From Ancylobacter rudongensis (GTDB lineage: Bacteria > Pseudomonadota > Alphaproteobacteria > Rhizobiales > Xanthobacteraceae), in the NCBI RefSeq assembly GCF_900100155.1, contig NZ_FMTP01000003.1, positions 372,001-436,000 of the forward strand: a stretch of 64,000 bases of DNA. Direction: 5' to 3'. The position numbers were made by a program, and so were the translations under genes. This document shows positions 45,053 through 53,011 of the stretch, one piece after another. Position 1 is the first letter of the stretch, and every line of letters begins with the position of its first letter. Below the pieces are notes generated by a model. The model was not told where the DNA came from. It ran no database searches and worked only from the letters and a program-made list of their open reading frames with translations.

Positions 45053-46666
45053 TCACACCCCGCATGCGCCGCCGTCCGAGCGCCGATCATGCGCGCCCTC
45101 CAGCCCCGCCTTGCCGGGATGCAGGATGACCGCCCCGGCAGGACCCATCATGTCGGAAAAGGCTTCGTGGACAATCTCGACATCGTGACCGGCGGCGGCC
45201 AATTGTTCGGCGATGGCGCCGTCGAACGCGCCCTCGACGCGTAGATTGAACGGGTCGGCGCTCCCCTCGCGCCCGAGCCGCCAGCGCGGCGCGGCAATCG
45301 CCTCGCCGAGCGGCATCCCGAACAGGGCGTAGCGGCTCATGACCGCCGCATCGGTCTGCGGCTGGCCGTCGCCCCCCGCCGCGCCGAAGGCGACGACGCG
45401 CCCGTCCGGAAGGCGCGCAAGGCCGGGCGCCGGCGTGCCGAATGGACGGCGGCCGGGCGCGAGCGCGTTCCTGGCCCGGGTGTCGAGCGAGAAGGCGCTG
45501 CCGCGATTATGCATCAGTACCCCGGTCGCCGGCAGCACGAGGCCGGCGCCGAACACCCCGTGATTCGACTGGATATAGGAGACCACGACGCCGCTGCGAT
45601 CTGCCGCGCCGAGCCACGCCGCCGCGCCGGGCATTGCCCGATGCGACCAGGGCGCGGCGCGCTTCGGGTCGATCGCCGCCGCCTCGCGGGCGAGCGCCTC
45701 GGCGGTGAAGGCGTCGGCGGGGTCGTGAAGGAGCAGGTCACGCTCGCTCATCAGCCCGTCGCGCACCCCGAAGGCCCGCTTGGTGGCCTCGACCAGAGCA
45801 TGGACATGGGCGACGCCGTCCGGCCGCGAAACGCCCGACCGGGCGAAAAGGGCGAGGATGAGCAGCGTCGCCAGCCCCTGCGTCGGCGGGGGCGAGGACC
45901 AGAGCTCCATCTCCGGCAGCTTGACCGTAAGCGGCCGGCGCGTCACGGCGCGATAGGCCCGCAAATCGGCGCGAGTCAGCGGGCTGCCGGCGCGCTCAAG
46001 GTCGGCGGCGATCTCGCGGCCGACATCGCCCCGGTAAAAATCGTCCAGCCCGGCGCCGGCGAGCTGCCCCAGCGTGTCGGCCAGCCGCTCGCAGGGCTGC
46101 ACCGAGCCGACCGCCGGCACCTTGCCGTCGGGCGCCAGAAAGGCCGCCCGGAAGCCGGGAATCGCCTCAAACGTGACGCTCGTCGCAAGGCCGGCCCTGT
46201 ACAGAGAGGGCGAGACGGTAAGGCCCGCCCGCGCGTGCTCGATCGCCGATTCCAGCAGCCGGCGCAGCGGCATCCTGCCACCGAAGGCCTGCGCCGCCTC
46301 CTGCGCCAGGGCCCAGCCGCCCACCTGCCCCGGCACGGTGAGGGCAGCGAGCGGGCCGCATGCGGGAATATCGTCATGCTCGCGCTCCCTGTAGAAGGAA
46401 GCGGTGACGCTCGCCCCGGCAGGGCCGGCGGCATCGATACAGGTGACGCGCCCGGCCGGATCGCGGATCAGCCAGACGCCGTCGCCGCCAAGCTGGCTGA
46501 GATGCGGGGAAACAACCGCCAGCGTCGCGGCAGCGGCGAGCGCCGCCTCCACCGCATTGCCGCCTTCTTGCAGCACGGCACGTCCCGCCTCGGTGGCCAG
46601 ACCATGAGGAGTGGCGACCATGCCGGAGCCGGCGCGCGCGCTCTCGTGATGCTGATCGTGAGCCAT
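45053..46666 (-). CDS. Gamma-glutamyltransferase family protein lacking the catalytic Thr (predicted inactive or noncanonical)
   Basis: A 537-residue cytoplasmic-looking (no signal peptide) homologue of gamma-glutamyltranspeptidase. The overall fold is complete: HGLATEAGRAVLQEGGNAVEAA start, the GDGVWLIRDP strand, the VPGQVGGW turn, and the C-terminal FGAAGGDGQPQTD oxyanion-type loop. In active family members the autocatalytic nucleophile is the Thr of a T-x-W or TTH-like motif; here that stretch is GAAAWLGAAD and the aligned residue is Ala349. Autoprocessing into two chains is therefore not expected. GGGGAG lies six bases before the ATG at 46666. Divergent from the small membrane gene at 46764. 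Confidence 0.85.
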   Translation of the reverse strand: MAHDQHHESARAGSGMVATPHGLATEAGRAVLQEGGNAVEAALAAAATLAVVSPHLSQLGGDGVWLIRDPAGRVTCIDAAGPAGASVTASFYREREHDDIPACGPLAALTVPGQVGGWALAQEAAQAFGGRMPLRRLLESAIEHARAGLTVSPSLYRAGLATSVTFEAIPGFRAAFLAPDGKVPAVGSVQPCERLADTLGQLAGAGLDDFYRGDVGREIAADLERAGSPLTRADLRAYRAVTRRPLTVKLPEMELWSSPPPTQGLATLLILALFARSGVSRPDGVAHVHALVEATKRAFGVRDGLMSERDLLLHDPADAFTAEALAREAAAIDPKRAAPWSHRAMPGAAAWLGAADRSGVVVSYIQSNHGVFGAGLVLPATGVLMHNRGSAFSLDTRARNALAPGRRPFGTPAPGLARLPDGRVVAFGAAGGDGQPQTDAAVMSRYALFGMPLGEAIAAPRWRLGREGSADPFNLRVEGAFDGAIAEQLAAAGHDVEIVHEAFSDMMGPAGAVILHPGKAGLEGAHDRRSDGGACGV

Positions 46667-46763
46667 TTCGCACTCCCCGCGGCGCCACCGGCGGCCGGCA
46701 GCTTGACCCGCGACGCCGGGCATAGCAGGTTGCGCCCCGCCGAAGTAGACGGATTGGGACGCG

Positions 46764-47003
46764 ATGAGCACGGGCCGACGCATTCGCTGGGACAATGTCA
46801 GCACGGTGGGGAGCGCCGCCATCCTGCTGGGCGCCGAGCTCATCGGGGCGGGCCTTGCCGCCGGCTGGGCCCTCGCCGCCCTGTTCGAGGCCAGCTGGGT
46901 GTGGGAGCTCATCTTCGAGGGCGCCTTCGGCCTGCTCGCCCTCTACGGCATTTATCGCTTCGTGCTGAAGGCCAAGTCGATCGAGCCCTTCGTCGAAGGC
47001 TGA
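46764..47003 (+). CDS. Small two-TM membrane protein
   Basis: A 79-residue protein with two hydrophobic stretches (about 14-40 and 49-67) separated by a short ASWVWE turn, and a basic KAKSIEPF tail. It has no recognised family. It starts 98 bases from the ggt-like start on the other strand, so the two share a promoter region, and precedes the structured ornithine decarboxylase leader by about 130 bases. Real gene likely because the frame, hydrophobicity and codon use are coherent; function unknown. Confidence 0.6.
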   Translation: MSTGRRIRWDNVSTVGSAAILLGAELIGAGLAAGWALAALFEASWVWELIFEGAFGLLALYGIYRFVLKAKSIEPFVEG

Positions 47004-47129
47004 GGCGCTGCGCACCGGCTTCGGCGCGCGCATGCCCCCCTTGCACGTCCTGCGCCGGCGCTGCGGTACCGCCCGATCGGCAAGCATGCCGATATTTCGG
47101 GCGTATGCGATAAAAACCGCAAAAGCCGC
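47004..47129. other. Intergenic region before the ornithine decarboxylase leader
   Basis: No gene seen. The region contains an AT-richer stretch (GATAAAAACCGCAAAAGCC) before a promoter-like pair of elements at 47130. The remaining 500 bases to the decarboxylase are annotated as its leader. Confidence 0.35.
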
Positions 47130-47158
47130 TTGCATATGACAGCGTAGAACCCTAAATC
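47130..47158 (+). promoter_or_regulatory. Promoter-like -35/-10 pair upstream of ornithine decarboxylase
   Basis: TTGCAT (47130-47135) is separated by 17 bases from TAAATC (47153-47158). This fits a sigma-70-type promoter with a moderate -10 element. A start near 47165 would give a leader of about 450 bases, consistent with the structured region that follows. The local AT-rich setting in GC-rich DNA supports it. Confidence 0.4.
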
Positions 47159-47164
47159 CCGCCC

Positions 47165-47620
47165 TGCCCAATATTCGCACGTGCCTGTGGTCGCGTGCCG
47201 ATCGGCGGAAGTCCGGACAAGAGGCCGGAAAGTCGCCAGTCAGATCGGTAGCCGGAGGCGAAACCGGCGCACCTCGCTCTCAGCGGGGAACGTGACTTGA
47301 AGCAACGACGTACGGGCTTTTTTGGTCTCTGTCGGCCCTCCAAAGGTCGGGAAACTGAAGAGGCACTACTTCTTGCCGGGCGTGCGGTCGGGTTTCCCGT
47401 ACCAAGCGAAGGCATCTGACGACGCTGGCGCTCTCCACATGCGCGCAGCGGCGATTTGATGCCACGGCTCCATTCCGAACGGCCATGCGGCACCTGCCGT
47501 GCGGTCGGCGGACGGATGCGCATTCCTGCCATCAACGCGGCCCATTGGCGCCGCGGGCGGGTGTTCGCATCCACATGTCCGCTTCATCTGGATCGAAGCT
47601 TCGGGTCTGTGGAGACTGCC
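47165..47620 (+). ncRNA. Structured 5' leader of ornithine decarboxylase, candidate speF-type RNA
   Basis: About 455 noncoding bases precede ornithine decarboxylase. Successive hairpins are visible: GCACG/CGTGC near 47176-47198; GGCG (47204-47207) with CGCC (47234-47237) and inner CCGG/CCGG, separated by a symmetric GAAGT/AAAGT internal loop; GCCGG/CCGGC (47251-47268); and CCTCGCT/AGCGGGG (47272-47288). A T6 run at 47318-47323 could mark a termination point, and CGGGAAAC/GTTTCCCG (about 47349-47391) forms a longer-range pair. The speF RNA motif known upstream of alphaproteobacterial ornithine decarboxylase genes occupies this same position and size; identity with it is inferred from context, since I could not compare with its covariance model. 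Confidence 0.5.
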
Positions 47621-48751
47621 ATGACCGACCGTATTCGCGAATTCCTGCGTACCCGCCGTGAAGATGGCCCCTGCGTCGTGGTCGATCTCGATGTGGTGCG
47701 CACCAATTATGCCGCCTTCGCCCGGGCGCTGCCGGACACCCGCGTCTTCTACGCGGTGAAGGCGAACCCGGACGCGGCCATTCTCTCGGCCCTGGCCGAG
47801 ATGGGCTCCTGCTTCGACTGCGCCTCCGTGGCCGAGATCCAGATGGTTCTCGCCGCCGGCGCCACGGCGGACCGCATCTCCTTCGGCAACACCATCAAGA
47901 AGGAGCGCGACATTGCGCGCGCCTTCCAGCTGGGCGTGCGCCTGTTCGCGGTCGATTCCACCGAGGAAGTCGAGAAGGTCGCCCGCGTCGCCGCTGGCGC
48001 CAAGGTGTTCTGCCGCATTCTGTGCGACGGCGCCGGCGCCGAATGGCCGCTCTCGCGCAAGTTCGGCTGCGAGCCCGACATGGCGGTCGACGTGCTGGAG
48101 CACGCCCACCGGCTCGGTCTGGAGGCGCATGGCGTCTCCTTCCACGTCGGTTCGCAGCAGAAGAATGTCGAGGCGTGGGATTCGGCGCTGGCCTCGGCCT
48201 CGGCGATCTTCCGCGCCTGCGCCGAGCGCGGCATCTCGCTCTCGCTGGTCAATCTCGGCGGTGGTTTCCCGGCCAAGTACCTGCAGGACGTTCCGGCCGC
48301 CGAGGCCTATGGCGAGGCGATCTTCCGCGCCCTGTCCCGGCACTTCGGCAATGCCATCCCGCAGACCATCATCGAGCCGGGCCGCGGCATGGTCGGCGCC
48401 GCCGGCCTGATCGAGGCCGAGGTGGTGCTGATCTCGAAGAAGTCGGACACCGATTCGGTGCGCTGGGTCTATCTCGACATCGGCAAGTTCGGCGGTCTCG
48501 CCGAAACGATGGACGAGGCGATCCGTTACCCGATCGTGACGGCGCGCGATGGCGACGCCGTGGAGCCCTGCGTGCTCGCCGGCCCGACCTGCGATTCGGC
48601 CGACGTGCTGTATGAGAAGACCCCGGTCATGCTGCCGGTGTCGCTCGCCATCGGCGACAAGGTGCTGATCGAGGCCACCGGCGCCTACACCACCACCTAT
48701 TCGGCGGTGGCGTTCAACGGCTTCGACCCGCTGCGATCCTATGTGATCTGA
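47621..48751 (+). CDS. speC: Ornithine decarboxylase (fold type III, PLP)
   Basis: Makes putrescine from ornithine, possibly also cadaverine from lysine. The 376-residue PLP enzyme is of the eukaryotic-like alanine-racemase fold: PLP lysine in FYAVKANP (Lys47), the SVAEIQMVLAAGA helix, the HVGSQQ and NLGGGFPAKY motifs, EPGRGMVG and the GPTCDSAD motif with active-site Cys324 from the partner subunit. GGAG lies six bases before the ATG. An in-frame ATG 105 bases upstream is unlikely. A long leader precedes it and a GNAT gene follows. Sometimes called speF in alphaproteobacteria. Confidence 0.94.
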   Translation: MTDRIREFLRTRREDGPCVVVDLDVVRTNYAAFARALPDTRVFYAVKANPDAAILSALAEMGSCFDCASVAEIQMVLAAGATADRISFGNTIKKERDIARAFQLGVRLFAVDSTEEVEKVARVAAGAKVFCRILCDGAGAEWPLSRKFGCEPDMAVDVLEHAHRLGLEAHGVSFHVGSQQKNVEAWDSALASASAIFRACAERGISLSLVNLGGGFPAKYLQDVPAAEAYGEAIFRALSRHFGNAIPQTIIEPGRGMVGAAGLIEAEVVLISKKSDTDSVRWVYLDIGKFGGLAETMDEAIRYPIVTARDGDAVEPCVLAGPTCDSADVLYEKTPVMLPVSLAIGDKVLIEATGAYTTTYSAVAFNGFDPLRSYVI

Positions 48752-48770
48752 GCGGGCCGCGCCCCGCTCT

Positions 48771-48862
48771 CGTCATCCCGGACGCTGCGGCGATCCGGGA
48801 TCGCTGGCCGACGACCGATTTCACAATTCCCTGTCCCTCTTTGCCCGGCGATCCCGGGTGTT
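48771..48862. repeat. Palindromic repeat between ornithine decarboxylase and GNAT
   Basis: CGTCATCCCGGACGCTGCGGCG and GATCCGGGATCGC open the element; a second CCCGGCGATCCCGGG arm follows about 50 bases later. It belongs to the CGTCATCCCGG family also seen at 37137 and 49546. It could reduce read-through into the GNAT gene. Confidence 0.65.
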
Positions 48863-48873
48863 GGAGGCCGTCC

Positions 48874-49470
48874 ATGTCCACCCTTTCGCTCGCCACCGCC
48901 GCCCCCGCCATTTCGCTCGAGACGCCGGCCGACATCGTCCAGCGCGAGGCCCTGCTCGATCTCGCCTTCGGCCGCGCCGCCCGCCTCGCCAAGACCAGCG
49001 AGCGCCTGCGCGAAGGCCGTAAGCCGGCTAACGGCCTCGCCTTTGCCTCGCACGGCCCGGACGGGCGCGTGGTGGCGACGCTGCGCCTTTGGCATGTGAC
49101 CGCCGGCCCCGGCCGCCCGGCGCTGCTGCTCGGCCCGCTGGCGGTGCATCCGTGGTTCCGCGACCGTGGCCTCGGCGCGGCGCTGATGAACACCGCCATC
49201 TGCGAGGCGACCCGGCTCGGCCATGGCGCCATCCTGCTGGTTGGCGACGCGCCCTATTACGCCCGCTTCGGCTTCGATGTCGGGCTGACGGAAGCCCTGT
49301 GGCTGCCCGGCGCCTTCGACCGCAGCCGCTTCCTCGGGCTGGAGCTGAGCCCCGGTGCGCTCAAGGGCGCGCGCGGCCTGGTCAGCCCGACCGGCGCGCC
49401 GGTGGAACTGCCGAGCCTGGGCGAACTGGTGGCGCAGGGCGGGACGGGCGAGCTGCGCCGCTCGGCCTGA
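48874..49470 (+). CDS. GNAT family N-acetyltransferase
   Basis: A 198-residue acetyltransferase of the GNAT superfamily. The acetyl-CoA loop is visible in GPLAVHPWFRDRGLGAALMN, with the following strand ILLVGDAPYYARFGFD typical of the YhbS/predicted-acyltransferase type. GGAGG sits six bases before the ATG at 48874. It lies downstream of ornithine decarboxylase on the same strand, a neighbourhood seen in related bacteria, so a polyamine substrate is possible, but the intervening repeat argues for caution. Confidence 0.85.
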   Translation: MSTLSLATAAPAISLETPADIVQREALLDLAFGRAARLAKTSERLREGRKPANGLAFASHGPDGRVVATLRLWHVTAGPGRPALLLGPLAVHPWFRDRGLGAALMNTAICEATRLGHGAILLVGDAPYYARFGFDVGLTEALWLPGAFDRSRFLGLELSPGALKGARGLVSPTGAPVELPSLGELVAQGGTGELRRSA

Positions 49471-49498
49471 GCGTTCCACTTAACCCCGCAGACATAGA

Positions 49499-49523
49499 TC
49501 CCCGGGCCGAGCCCGGGGATGAC
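49499..49523. repeat. Short palindrome of the polA-flanking repeat family
   Basis: GATCCCCGGG-CCGAG-CCCGGGGATGA forms a 10-bp near-perfect stem. It appears to be a shortened member of the family at 33823 and 37018. It lies shortly after the GNAT stop. Confidence 0.6.
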
Positions 49524-49545
49524 CTCGTTCTGGCGGTAGTCCGGC

Positions 49546-49640
49546 GTCATCCCGGCCGGAGGCGCCGCCGGAGAGCCGGAATCGGCTGAGGACACGGACG
49601 CAAGGCGATCCCGGATCGGCCTTCGGCCGTCCGGGATGAC
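49546..49640. repeat. Palindromic repeat between GNAT and ohr
   Basis: Left arm CGTCATCCCGGCCGGAGGCG, centre with GGAGAGCCGGAATCGGC, right arm GCGATCCCGGATCGGCCTTCGGCCGTCCGGGATGACA. It is the same family as 37137-37231 and, together with the short palindrome before it, fills the convergent GNAT-ohr gap. Confidence 0.75.
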
Positions 49641-49669
49641 ATTTTCAGAACAGCGCCGAGAGCGCCGCG
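49641..49669. other. Gap between repeat block and ohr
   Basis: A short stretch after the 49546-49640 repeat with no features. It is listed because the GNAT-ohr gap is otherwise entirely repetitive. Confidence 0.3.
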
Positions 49670-50086
49670 TCAGCCGACGCTGAGCTCGACCGGGATGTTG
49701 CCGCGCGTGGCCTTGGAATAGGGGCACATCTGGTGCGCGGCCTCCAGCACCTCCTCGGTCTGCTCGGGCGTCAGCGCCGGCGCCTTCAGCGAGAGCTTGG
49801 CGGCGAGGCTGAAGCCGTCATCGCCCTTCACCAGCGACACCGCGACCGTGACGGCGGCGCCGGTCACGTCAAGCTTCTTCTGGTGGCCGACCGCCTCGAC
49901 GGCCGAGCCGAAGCAGGCGGCATAGCCGGTGGCGAACAGGTGCTCGGGCGTGGTCTTGCCGGAATCGAGCACGCCGTTCTTCGGCATGCCGAGATCGACC
50001 GAGACCGAGCCGTCGCTGGTCTGCGAATGGCCGCCCCGGCCGCCAATGGCGGTGGCGGTGCCGGTGAAGAGAACGGTGCCGGACAT
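49670..50086 (-). CDS. ohr: Organic hydroperoxide resistance protein Ohr
   Basis: Thiol peroxidase of the OsmC/Ohr family that reduces organic hydroperoxides. The 138-residue protein has the two catalytic cysteines at Cys58 (YAACFGSAV) and Cys121 (AHQMCPYSKATRGNI), and the typical N-terminal LFTGTATAIGGRGGHSQT. AGGGAG lies six bases before the ATG at 50086. No ohrR gene is adjacent. It is divergent from the ygfZ-like gene with about 240 bases between. Confidence 0.95.
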   Translation of the reverse strand: MSGTVLFTGTATAIGGRGGHSQTSDGSVSVDLGMPKNGVLDSGKTTPEHLFATGYAACFGSAVEAVGHQKKLDVTGAAVTVAVSLVKGDDGFSLAAKLSLKAPALTPEQTEEVLEAAHQMCPYSKATRGNIPVELSVG

Positions 50087-50329
50087 GGAAATCTCCCTTG
50101 AAAATGGCGTAGGCCGGGACAGGCCGGCCCCGCCCTGAACATGGGGCGCCCACCCCGCCGGGCAACCGTGCCGGCGAAATTGCCTTGCGCATCCGCACGG
50201 CGGCGGCGAGCCCCACCGGCGCCACCTGTTCCCGTTTCGTTTCTTTGCGCTTGCCCGATCGCCCGGCGCGTCGTACCTCTCGGGCAACCCGCCCGCACCG
50301 CCGGGCACCCCAGTTCGGAGCGCGCCTCC

Positions 50330-51178
50330 ATGCCGATCGCGATCCTGAAGGAGCGTGCCGTCGCCCGCATCGCCGGGGCTGACGCCACCCATTTCCTCGA
50401 CAATCTGCTCACCGCCCGCACCCCCGCGCCCGGCGCGGCGCGCTATGCCGCGCTGCTCGCGCCGCAGGGCAAGATCGTCGCCGACATGATCGTGCTGGCG
50501 ACCGAAGGCGGCTTCCGCCTCGACATTCCCCGCGCGGTGGCGCCCGACCTTCTCAAGCGGCTGCAGCTCTACCGGCTGCGGGCGAAGGTCGAGATCGGCC
50601 TGCTCGACGACCTCGCCGTCGCGGTGGCCTGGGGCGGGGCGGAACCGCTGGTCGACACGCTTTCCTATGACGACCCGCGCCTTCCGGCGCTCGGCCGGCG
50701 CTTCCTGCTGCCGGCGGCGGAGGCGGCGCAGATCGCGATGGTGCCGGAAGCCGAATGGCACGCCCACCGCATCGGCCTCGGCGTGCCGGAAGGCGGGCAG
50801 GATTATCTCTATGGCGACGCCTTCCCGCACGAGGCCGACATGGACCAGCTCGGCGGCATCGATTTCGACAAGGGCTGCTATGTCGGGCAGGAGATCGTCA
50901 GCCGCATGCAGCATCGCGGCACCGCGCGCACCCGCATCATCCCGATGGCGCTGTGCGGGCCGCCGCCGGCCGCGGGCACGCCGATCACCGCCGGCGGCAA
51001 GAGCCTCGGCCGCATCGGCTCGGGCGTCGACGGGCGGGCGCTGGCGCTGGTGCGGCTCGACCGGCTGGAGGAGGCGCGCGCCGCCGGCCATCTCGTCGAG
51101 GCGGACGGCGCCGCGCTGGTGCCCGAGCGGCCCGGCTGGGCGCGCTTTGCCGTTCCGGGCACGGAGAACGCTTCATGA
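50330..51178 (+). CDS. ygfZ: YgfZ/GcvT-like folate-binding protein
   Basis: A 282-residue tetrahydrofolate-dependent protein of the YgfZ/IBA57 family that supports maturation of some iron-sulfur enzymes. The signature KGCYVGQEIVSRMQ is present from about residue 181 with the essential Cys183. The N-terminal GcvT-like part (ARIAGADATHFLDNLLT) is intact. A fitting ATG is at 50330 with CGGAG nine bases upstream. It opens a tight four-gene plus-strand run with tag, an HD hydrolase and a tyrosine phosphatase. Confidence 0.9.
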   Translation: MPIAILKERAVARIAGADATHFLDNLLTARTPAPGAARYAALLAPQGKIVADMIVLATEGGFRLDIPRAVAPDLLKRLQLYRLRAKVEIGLLDDLAVAVAWGGAEPLVDTLSYDDPRLPALGRRFLLPAAEAAQIAMVPEAEWHAHRIGLGVPEGGQDYLYGDAFPHEADMDQLGGIDFDKGCYVGQEIVSRMQHRGTARTRIIPMALCGPPPAAGTPITAGGKSLGRIGSGVDGRALALVRLDRLEEARAAGHLVEADGAALVPERPGWARFAVPGTENAS

Positions 51179-51191
51179 GGGAGAATCGGCC

Positions 51192-51776
51192 GTGAAGGTC
51201 CATACTCATGAGGACGGGCTGACCCGCTGCGCCTGGTGCGGCACCGATCCGCTCTATGTCGCCTATCACGACACCGAATGGGGCGTGCCCGAATATGACG
51301 ACCGGGCGCTGTTCGAGAAGCTGATCCTGGACGGCTTCCAGGCCGGCCTTGCCTGGATCACCATCTTGCGCAAGCGCGAAGGGTTTCGCGCCGCCTTCGA
51401 CGGCTTCCAGCCGGAGATCATCGCCCGCTACACCCCTGATAAGGTGGAGGCGCTGATGCAGGACGCGGGAATCGTGCGCAACCGCTCCAAGATCGAATCG
51501 ACCATCCGCTCGGCGCAGGTCTGGCTCGACATTCAGGAGCGCGGGCCGGGCTTCTCGAAGCTGCTCTGGGACATCAACGGCCCGGTGCTCGACAATCGCC
51601 GCCAGCCGGACGAGCCGGCGCTCGTCACCTCGCCGGTGGCGATCGCCATGTCGAAAGAGCTGAAAAAGCGCGGTTTCAACTTCGTCGGGCCAACCATCGT
51701 CTACGCCTTCATGCAGGCGGTGGGCATGGTGGACGACCACGCCGTCACCTGCCACCGCCACGGCGCGCGGGCCTGA
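51192..51776 (+). CDS. tag: DNA-3-methyladenine glycosylase I
   Basis: Removes 3-methyladenine from alkylated DNA. The 194-residue protein has the zinc-binding start CAWCGTDPLYVAYHDTEWGVP, the FEKLILDGFQAGLAWITIL helices, the INGPVLDN segment and the C-terminal zinc ligands CHRH. It starts with GTG at 51192, preceded by GAGGGAGA seven bases away and 13 bases after the ygfZ stop. It overlaps the next gene by one base (TGATG), indicating coupling. Confidence 0.94.
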   Translation: MKVHTHEDGLTRCAWCGTDPLYVAYHDTEWGVPEYDDRALFEKLILDGFQAGLAWITILRKREGFRAAFDGFQPEIIARYTPDKVEALMQDAGIVRNRSKIESTIRSAQVWLDIQERGPGFSKLLWDINGPVLDNRRQPDEPALVTSPVAIAMSKELKKRGFNFVGPTIVYAFMQAVGMVDDHAVTCHRHGARA

Positions 51777-52489
51777 TGCCCGGCACGATGCGGCACCGCG
51801 CCAAAACCGAACCCGACACGGCCGACCCCACCATGATCGACCCCGCCACAGCCCGCCCCCCCGCCCCCGCGTCTGCCGCCAAGCCGCTGCGCGCCTGGCA
51901 GCGCATGCTGTCGGGGCGGCGGCTCGACCTGATCAATCCCTCGCCGCTCGACATCGAGATCGAGGACATCGCCCATGGCCTTGCCCGCGTCGCCCGCTGG
52001 AACGGCCAGACGCATGGCGAGCACATCTTCTCGGTCGCACAGCATTCGGTGCTGGTGGAGCTGGTGGCCCGGCGGCAGGCGGCGCGGCGCGGGGCCGCTC
52101 TCGACCCGCGCTGGCGGCTCGCCATGCTGCTGCACGACGCGCCGGAATATGTGGTCGGCGACATGATCAGCCCGTTCAAGGCGGTGATCGGCGGCGACTA
52201 CAAGGCGGTGGAGGGGCGGCTGCTGGCGGCGGTGAGCCTGCGCTTCGGCCTGCCGGCGCACTGGCCGGCGACGCTGGTGGCGCGGGTCAAGGCCGCCGAC
52301 CGCGCCAGCGCCTTTCTGGAAGCGACCCGGCTCGCCGGTTTCGACATCGCGGAAGCGCGCCGCTTCTTCGGCACGCCCTGCCCGCTCGACAGCGCCGACG
52401 AGCGGGACTACCTCACGCCGTGGAGCGCGGGCGAGGCGAAAGCCCGCTTCCTCGCCCGCTTTCAGGAACTGGTCGCGGAGGCCTCATGA
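51776..52489 (+). CDS. HD-domain phosphohydrolase (YfbR-like)
   Basis: A 237-residue metal-dependent HD-domain protein. The metal ligands are in NGQTHGEHIFSVAQHSV and the HD pair in AMLLHDAPEYVVGDMISP. The VKAADRASAFLEATRL segment completes the pattern of small YfbR/5'-deoxyribonucleotidase-like hydrolases that act on nucleoside monophosphates. An alternative start at 51833 would remove 19 poorly conserved residues. It overlaps tag by one base and the tyrosine phosphatase by four, so it is translationally coupled to both. The substrate is inferred only from family. Confidence 0.86.
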   Translation: MPGTMRHRAKTEPDTADPTMIDPATARPPAPASAAKPLRAWQRMLSGRRLDLINPSPLDIEIEDIAHGLARVARWNGQTHGEHIFSVAQHSVLVELVARRQAARRGAALDPRWRLAMLLHDAPEYVVGDMISPFKAVIGGDYKAVEGRLLAAVSLRFGLPAHWPATLVARVKAADRASAFLEATRLAGFDIAEARRFFGTPCPLDSADERDYLTPWSAGEAKARFLARFQELVAEAS

Positions 52490-52992
52490 TTCACGTCTGC
52501 CCGCTCTCCCGTCTCGAAGAGACCGTCACGCGCACCGGTGCCGAGCATGTGCTCAGCGTGATCAACATCGCGACGCCGGTCACGCTGCCGCCGACCGTGC
52601 GGCGCGAGAACCATCTCTTCGTCGGCTTCAACGACATTCTCAGCCCCCAGGAAGGGCTGGTGCATCCCTCGATCGAGCATGTCGAGGCGATCCTCGGCTT
52701 CGTCAGGCGCTGGCCGCGCCAGGCGCCTTTGGTAGTGCACTGCTATCTCGGCGTCAGCCGCTCCACCGCCTCGGCCTATATCACCGCCTGCGCGCTGGCG
52801 CCCGAGCGCGACGAGGCCGAGATCGCGCAGGCGCTGCGCGCCGCCTCTCCCATCGCCACGCCGAACGCGCTGCTGGTCGAGATCGCCGATGCCGCGCTCG
52901 GCCGGCAGGGCCGCATGCGCGCCGCCATCGCCGCCATCGGCCGCGGCCGCGAGGCGATGGAGAACGAGCCGTTCGAGATCCGGCTGGGCTGA
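52486..52992 (+). CDS. Dual-specificity/tyrosine phosphatase family protein
   Basis: A 168-residue phosphatase with the P-loop HCYLGVSRS, nucleophile Cys86 and Arg92 (CX5R). The upstream HLFVGFNDI carries the likely general-acid Asp. The fold resembles small tyrosine phosphatase-like proteins of alphaproteobacteria. The ATG overlaps the HD gene's stop (ATGA), the last gene of the ygfZ-tag-HD-PTP run. Substrate unknown; it could be protein phosphotyrosine or a small phosphate ester. Confidence 0.87.
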   Translation: MIHVCPLSRLEETVTRTGAEHVLSVINIATPVTLPPTVRRENHLFVGFNDILSPQEGLVHPSIEHVEAILGFVRRWPRQAPLVVHCYLGVSRSTASAYITACALAPERDEAEIAQALRAASPIATPNALLVEIADAALGRQGRMRAAIAAIGRGREAMENEPFEIRLG

Positions 52993-53011
52993 GGCCTCTC
53001 GCCCGCCCGGC

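Noticed and set aside
47516-47620. N-terminal extension of ornithine decarboxylase from an in-frame ATG at 47516
   Set aside because: The 35 residues do not match the family start, lack a ribosome-binding site, and lie in the structured leader; the ATG at 47621 has a good GGAG.
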